Shown here in pieces: positions 58,039-64,000 of a DNA stretch of 64,000 nucleotides. Position 1 is the stretch's first letter; the number at the start of each line of letters is the position of its first letter. The position numbers and the translations under genes were made by a program. The stretch is taken from assembly GCA_029721515.1 (NCBI GenBank), contig CM056562.1, forward strand, positions 15,569,335 through 15,633,334, given 5' to 3'. Origin of the DNA: Synanceia verrucosa (Eukaryota; Chordata; Actinopteri; Perciformes; Synanceiidae). A model generated the notes under the pieces. It saw only the letters and a list, made by a program, of their open reading frames with translations, was not told the DNA's origin and did not search any database.

Positions 58039-60176
58039 GTTAGAAACATCATTTTAAAGGCAATTAAAAGTTTTTGTAATGATTTAACCTGTTATGTTTC
58101 CTTGTGTTTGTCATGTCAGATGATTTGTGTTACACAGTCCTTTATGATTACCTACTACTATTTTAATTCAGAAATTGTGGAGACAATTGGAATTTAATAT
58201 GCACTGTACCGATAGCAAGCACATCTGTTAACACACTGTATTTGCTGTTGTTGCAGGAATTCACAGCGTAACAGTATCAGTGAAGGCTGGAAATTCAATC
58301 TCTATCCCGTGTCTCTATGCCTCTCAGTATAGGAACCATGTGAAATACTTGTGTAAAGGGAGTTCTTGGTCATCTTGCTCCATTATGACTCAGACTGATA
58401 CAAAAGGTAGCCCAAGAAAATTTACAATTTCTGATGATAAAATCCAAAGAATCTTCACTGTGACTATAAAAGATCTGACGGATAAAGACACTGAATATTA
58501 CTGGTGTGCTGTGGAGATTGATGGAGGGGCAGATAACAAACAGTATTTTTACCTGTCGGTCACCAGAGGTAAGAGACCTTGAAGCACCTTTATGCACATT
58601 TCAAAGCCTGGTTGCATCATTTGCTGCAAATATAATATTTTTATTTACTCAGAAATAATTAAAATAAATAAGTTGAGGACAGTAATCATCCACCAGTTGT
58701 AATGATACTTCTGAAACATCAACAGTACTGTTTGTTTTCGCTTAAGGTACGCCAAGTCTCTATGTGGATCATCAGGAGATTACAGGATTTAAAGGAGATA
58801 ATATAACCATCAATTGTCACTACAGTAACCCTGGAGAAGTGAGGTGGTGCAGGGTGGGCAGCTCCTGTGTGACGACATCATTGGGATCAATAGATGGAAG
58901 CAGAGTGACCATCAATGCAAGTGTCCCCAAAGTTTTCACTGTGACTATGAGTGGACTGAGGACAGAGAGCAGCGGCTGGTATTGGTGTGCTAAAGGAGAC
59001 TTACAGATGCCGGTGCATATAACTGTTACTGAGAAAACTGCCACTGGTAAATAGACTGGTAATCATTATAAAGTCTCCATTGAAGAAAATCACTGAAAAT
59101 ACTTAGTTTGGTATCTTGGTGAGAAGAGATATTTTCATTCATTATTGTAAAATCACTCATTGTCCTGTTTTGGATTATAGCCACTCTTACTATCACTGAG
59201 GAAACTACCACTGGTGAGTACCACAAGTAATACTTCTCTGAATGTTTCAATTTAATATATTCCTGATTAGCATTGAATATTGTTGTATATACAGTGGTGA
59301 TCATGGTGTTGTTTTTTTGTATTATATAGCCTTCACCCTAACAGCAATATCATGTTTAACCACTGTGCCACCCACTCCTGAACACCTAAGGTGAGCAGCC
59401 TCTGCATTAGTGAAACCTTTTGCAAAACTGTAGTGCAGAATTAAACTGTTTATTTAGGACTGTTCTGTTTTTTTTATGAATAATTTGTGGGTTTAAAATT
59501 TTATACTGCAGTCTTTCAGATCACCTGAAGATTTTCGGCATCCGTCTGAGTGTGTTGATTTTCGTTGCCATGGTGACCTTGTTCATCTGCTTTATGATCA
59601 AAAGACACAGTAAGTATATGGCAAACTGATAAAACCAATTTTGTATTTGAGGTTTCTGGCTACTCTGATTTATCTAGTTTGAAATGGGGATTGGCATGCA
59701 TTACTGTTGCCAAGCACTGAGAATCAGTAGCAGGTGTTTTACTGTCTCTTCTACAGTGCAGACCACAGGAGTGACATCAGCCACAGCAATGGTAAAATAT
59801 GTGGATTCATTTCCCAATAGATTTTTCACAGAGCAACTGCATTGCATGTAGATGTCTGGGGTATATCATTGTAATGTGTTTATGCTTACTGTAGTTCTGT
59901 ACATTTATTATTGTTCATAATTATAATATAAATTCTGTAATCTTACTGTAAGTTACTTTTTTTCTCCTTCAACACAGAAAAAAGAGGAAGTAAGACACAT
60001 GAGAAAATCTTCAGTCGAGGTAACAGATATTACACAATATAAGAACAAAAAATGCACTTTTTATCATTTCCATGTTATAGTCCACATCACAATTCATCAA
60101 ATTTGGAAATGTTCATGTCTGCTTCTCCTGCTTGTTCCAGAGGTCTGTTGCAGAAAGTGACGTGGAGGGAATATAA
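57993..60176 (+). CDS. Receptor E: CD300/pIgR-like, two V-Ig domains, no ITIM
   Basis: Exons 57993-58038, 58257-58568, 58747-59046, 59181-59213, 59330-59390, 59512-59609, 59757-59791, 59978-60019 and 60141-60176 sum to 963 bp, 320 residues; all phases fit, so the gene looks intact. Signal peptide and Ig1 are nearly those of C (KAGNSISIPCLYASQYRNHV, DTEYYWCAVE); Ig2 is of the D type. An extra 33-bp stalk exon (ATLTITEETTTG) resembles the end of the Ig2 exon, and the next exon adds a stalk cysteine (ISCLTT). In the membrane exon a proline found in B and D is replaced by Arg262 near the outer end (FGIRLSVLIF). The tail has no tyrosine: exon 8 lacks the TYSSV-type stretch (KKEEV then RHMRKSS), and the last exon stops after SDVEGI. 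It may be an adaptor-coupled activating receptor or a decoy. Confidence 0.87.
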
Positions 60177-60869
60177 ATATTAAGATATCCAAACCCACTG
60201 TGACACTTTGTGCATACTGTTGTTCAGTAAATGCTGCACACTGCAGTTGCTACACCAAGTCAGAGTGTTACCCTTTTGACCTTATTCTTTCTTCTGTTAG
60301 GATTTTGTGTATGCATTTAGTCAGATTGTAGCTATATTTTTGTTAGCATGAGTTTTAATAATCATATAACCAGAGGCGTTGCTTAAATGATGGTTTTTCA
60401 GCTGCACGTAAAAGCTGCAGACCAGAATTGTTTGTCTTTTTAAGGTCACATCATTCTCATCCTACTGCCTAGGTCTCACACACTCAGAGTGCATGTTAAA
60501 ATTACAGTGTATTCTTCTCCAGACTCTTGTTGATTCAGCCTGTACAGTTCCTCAGTATTTTTGTAACCAATAAATTTGTGCTCATTGCTGATATGTATCT
60601 CCAGGAGACAATAGGAAGGTTTCACACAGCGGGAAAAAGAGGTTCTGTTTTCCCTAACATGATAGATAGGCCCTGTTGAGATGTGAAAGGTCATGCTTGT
60701 GCTATTTTATGATTTGTTTTAAGCATAGACATGTTTACTAGTTATGGTTTGTTTTAATTATACGCACACGTTATGATGTATTCAGTAATATACAGTTTTA
60801 CTAGTTGTGAGGTTTACTATTTTATTCTGATAAATATATTGAAATGCTTTATTATGTATAATGAATAGT

Positions 60870-61275
60870 GTAAAAGTAGTTTCATGGTTTTCAGACAAAG
60901 AACAGAGATTCACAGAGTACAGGAATGTGTCCTTATCTCCTTTGGCCGGAGATATCTCCGGTGGGCACACAGTAACACTTTGGAGGTCCAGTGTGCCGCC
61001 TCGGGTCGCCCTTTTGCACCAAATATCAACCAATGAAGAGAAGAACTGATGACATCCAACACCCCAAGACCCAAAGACAACGCCTAGTTAGAAAGTGAAA
61101 CTTGTAAAAACTATAAAAGGATTGGACTTAGCCTTGTGCGGGGTTCCTGGAACGCCCAAGGCCCCAGAAACCCAGAATTCTGTTCCAATATTCTTTGTCT
61201 CACTTATTAAATAGAGATTTGAACTGAGAAATCTCCTCGTCTTCCTTGTCTTCTCTCCCTCTCATCAACGACCAC
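60870..61275 (+). mobile_element. Possible solo LTR
   Basis: A TATAAAAG box (61112-61119) is followed about 90 bp later by ATTAAA (61206-61211), then a CT-rich stretch and ACCACTCAGG, an order that fits U3-R-U5 of a retroelement LTR. No internal coding region follows, and no second copy or target duplication was found. The borders are guesses. Confidence 0.3.
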
Positions 61276-62630
61276 TCAGGAAAACGGGTGTAAGGTATAT
61301 TTAATCTTATTTGGAGTCAGATTTCTTATTGCCTGTTGAGTATTGTTCTCGAGTGTGGGAAATAAGTACTGGAATACCCCTCAAAGATAGGAAAACCCTA
61401 CACAAGAGTGTGGGAAATTAAGTACCTCATGGGAAGTAATAGTACCTCTTGGAGTCAGTGTTCCATCTTTAGAGTTGCGGGAAACTAATATAAGAGTACC
61501 TCGTGGGAAATAGTACCTCTTGTAACAAGCAACCACCCGTTATTTTCTTTCACTTCCTCAGTTTGACTGGTCGGTTTGTTGTTTTTTTTACCTTTGCCAT
61601 CTGCAGTGGGTTTGCTGCTCCCACTTATAGGGCATACATTCACAATAATATAATTCTCATTTCTATTGCAGTGGTGTTCATAAACTTGCATACTATCCAT
61701 GTATGTGCAAACTTTTGTGTACAGCATATTTATTATATTTCATTCTTTAAAAAATAAATGCACATTTCATTTCATGTAAATCATGACTGAATAAAAATAA
61801 GCAACTGCAAACATTTAGAACTTTTATTATTTTATCATCAATGCATTGTTGCATTATGGAAGGGAGGGTGACGTTGATCAAACCTTACTATGCAACTATT
61901 TGTGGGTGACTACCTGCAGCACTGGAATGATATTACTCTGCCACAGATGCAAATAATATGCTTCACGGTTTCTGTCCTTACTTTCAACATCACACACTTT
62001 CATTTCAAAGCACTGACTGAGCAGAACATTTTATTATTGGTATTATATAGTTACTGAAGGGAGGGTGATGCTGTTAAAGCGGCATCTTTATTACTGTTGG
62101 CTACAGGGTTAAAAGGTCGCAGTTGTTTCTACAACAATGCTTGAAGTACTGGTATAAAATAGTGTATCCACTGCACCAGGTCTATGTTATGAAATTACAC
62201 TGTGCATTTTTTATTCCTTTAAAATTAGATGCACAATAATATATGTAATTGAATAAATATTTAGAATTTGTGGTGCACAGAGGAGTTTATATGAAATTTA
62301 TATGTTTTAGATTATCACTGCATGCAGAGTTATGCAAGGGATGGTGATTGTTTGATAAAGACCTTATTTTCATAACAATTGGTGAGAGAAAAACTGCATT
62401 TTCACACTAACATTTTAAATTGTGGCTTATACTTAGTGTGATCTGTTCTTTTGAAAGTTACATCCACTTATTTTGCACCTGTTAGGAGTTACATATACAT
62501 TATTGGAGCTATATGGGGTGTTGGTGAAGACAGCAAAACTCCTTTCTTCCTTGAAAGCAACAAGCTACAAAAACATGCACTGATGGTTATATGCAGTGAA
62601 AGTATTACCACAAAGTGTCGCTATTTAAGA

Positions 62631-62670
62631 TTCAAGGTTCCGTTTATTCATATGCACAACAAGGGGCAGG
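62631..62670. repeat. Short dispersed-repeat fragment
   Basis: AAGATTCAAGGTTCCGTTTA followed by TTCATATGCACAACAAGG resembles the head of a common fish repeat (AAGATTCAAG...TTTATT...CATATGCACA). Too short for a firm call. Confidence 0.35.
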
Positions 62671-64000
62671 GGTTAAAAAGAGTGATAGCGAGACAACTCT
62701 ATACTCATAGATTGTCAATCTGTGACGCCATTTTTAGACAGGCAGGCAGGCAGGCACCTGTGAGGCCGGCCCGGGTCCTGAGCCGGGCTGTGATAGGTCT
62801 GGTGTCGGTGCGGTGCAGTCTCCTTCAGCTCGCCCTTCTCCTGGTTACGCCTGCATTGGCCGTGTGGTGTGAGGAACATCTCTAGTAAAGTCACTTTAGT
62901 TTACCACTAGCGCCATCCTCTGCTGGTAAGAGACCTATTTATTCCGCCTGGTGCTGTTTTTAAACTCCACAACAAGCAAGAAGTGGAGTTTAAGCGTCCT
63001 TAAACTAGCTACACCGGCACTCTGCATGCTAGCAAAGTTAGCCGCGCTAGCTGCACTCAGCATGCTGCGTCTGACACATGTCAAGTCAAAGCCGTGCTGT
63101 AAATGTCACGCTTGCTCTGTAGTAACTTTACATTGTCTTATGCGGCTGATAAAGTGGTTGTTGTTCTGCAAAGCTACCATTACAAAACAGTCACAACTTA
63201 CTGCCTTAACTTAAGCAGTAATTTCTTAAACCTCCCTACGGCCTAGTTAGCAGGAGTGATGTAGCCGGCTGATATCAGGACTGGACTGGTTAACTAACCC
63301 AGCTAACAGTAATTAGCACCGGCATGGACTTAACCACGCCTTGTGGTGCCTGCCAACACACGTGAAGGAGTAGTTTAATTAACGCCAGGCCTGGACGAGT
63401 CACTCCAGTGCGGCAAAATGGCTCCTCTCTTTCTCTCCCAGTAACCTTGTCCGCCGGCTGTCAGACTCTTGTACCGCTGCGACTACCTGCAGCACCTGGA
63501 TGCTGTCACTGTGCTAGACGTGTTACACTGAAAACGAAGCCACCAATGCGATAGTGAAAGTATACATATCGGTTCTTGCATCTTGAACTTTGTAACCTCG
63601 CCTTTATAACGGATGTGCAGTCAACTGCTGTACAGCATGAGCACACCCATACACTAGATACAGCTTAGTCTGTGCGGATAGTAGTGAGATTTTAGTGATG
63701 AAAGCAATTCAGTGTGATTCAATGCAATTTAGTGATTGAAAAGTAATTCAAAATCTAGCTTTTCACTCAATATTTGATAAAGTACAGCAATGGCAGATAA
63801 TGTTACCACCTAACATCCTTGTGTGAACTTTCTTTTTAACACATGCATCCTGTGTATCAGCCAGTATTTTGCAGAAATAAGATGTGTTGAGTCTAAACAC
63901 ACACATCTGCATTTGTCTAATGTAATCTAACAATACAGTACATGCATGAGTGGTACATTTAGGAGATATTAGTTCCTGTCCCGAACTCCAAATATAAGAG

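Larger units (their letters stand above)
60177..64000. other. 3' flank of the array; repeats, no supported gene
   Basis: It holds a possible LTR and a short dispersed-repeat fragment (listed separately). The part at 62.7-63.5 kb is richer in GC with several GCTAGC motifs and could be the promoter side of a gene beyond the window. Frames of 144 and 87 codons there show no domain or splice context. Confidence 0.5.

Noticed and set aside
60870..61500. Endogenous retrovirus with coding region
   Set aside because: Only an LTR-like stretch is visible. No gag, pol or env text follows, so at most a solo LTR is reported, with low confidence.
62451..62885. 144-codon frame near the right end
   Set aside because: It spans a dispersed-repeat fragment and a GGCA simple repeat and has no recognisable domain. 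A first exon of a gene beyond the window cannot be excluded.

Overview
The window is vertebrate nuclear DNA and almost certainly from a ray-finned (teleost) fish. The genes are split into short exons with GT-AG introns, CA and TA microsatellites are dense, and the repeats are typical of fish (Tc1/mariner elements with long inverted repeats, tRNA-headed SINEs with GGAT tails). I recovered nine protein genes by joining exons by eye. In the eight whose coding region is complete, every splice phase agrees and the total length is a multiple of three.

Layout. (1) 25-6300, minus strand: the first four coding exons of pcsk2 (prohormone convertase 2); the gene continues off the left edge. (2) 6.7-21.3 kb: a gene-poor stretch with microsatellites and one dispersed repeat. 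(3) 21277-22167, minus: otor (otoraplin), a small secreted SH3-like protein and the known neighbour of PCSK2 in mammals. (4) 24752-32015, plus: gtpbp2, a GTPase of the translational/ribosome-rescue type. (5) 34523-38206, minus: polh, DNA polymerase eta, convergent with gtpbp2, the same pairing as on human 6p21.1. (6) 39146-60176, plus: a tandem array of five receptor genes, called A to E here. Each has a signal peptide, two V-type Ig domains of the CD300/pIgR kind, a variable stalk, one membrane helix and a cytoplasmic tail. (7) 60.2-64 kb: repeats and a possible LTR, with no gene I can support.

The array is the most interesting part. Each tail tyrosine motif (ITIM) sits alone on its own small phase-0 exon. 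Copies A, B, C and D carry 2, 3, 4 and 3 ITIMs. The last copy, E, has no tail tyrosine at all: one ITIM has been deleted from inside an exon and the final exon is cut short. E has also gained an arginine near the outer end of its membrane helix, the pattern expected if an inhibitory receptor turned into an adaptor-coupled or decoy receptor. E also looks like a mosaic of a C-like 5' half and a D-like 3' half. The second Ig domain is nearly uniform among B-E, while the first Ig domain, the stalk and the tail vary. Four of the five promoters share an ETS/PU.1-type core 58-66 bp before the start codon, suggesting myeloid or lymphoid expression.

Mobile elements have broken up introns in the array. 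Intron 7 of gene C holds a SINE followed by a dead Tc1 element that itself contains a second SINE with a clear 12-bp target duplication. A second, truncated Tc1-like element lies between D and E and ends exactly where a duplicated copy of the C-D spacer begins.
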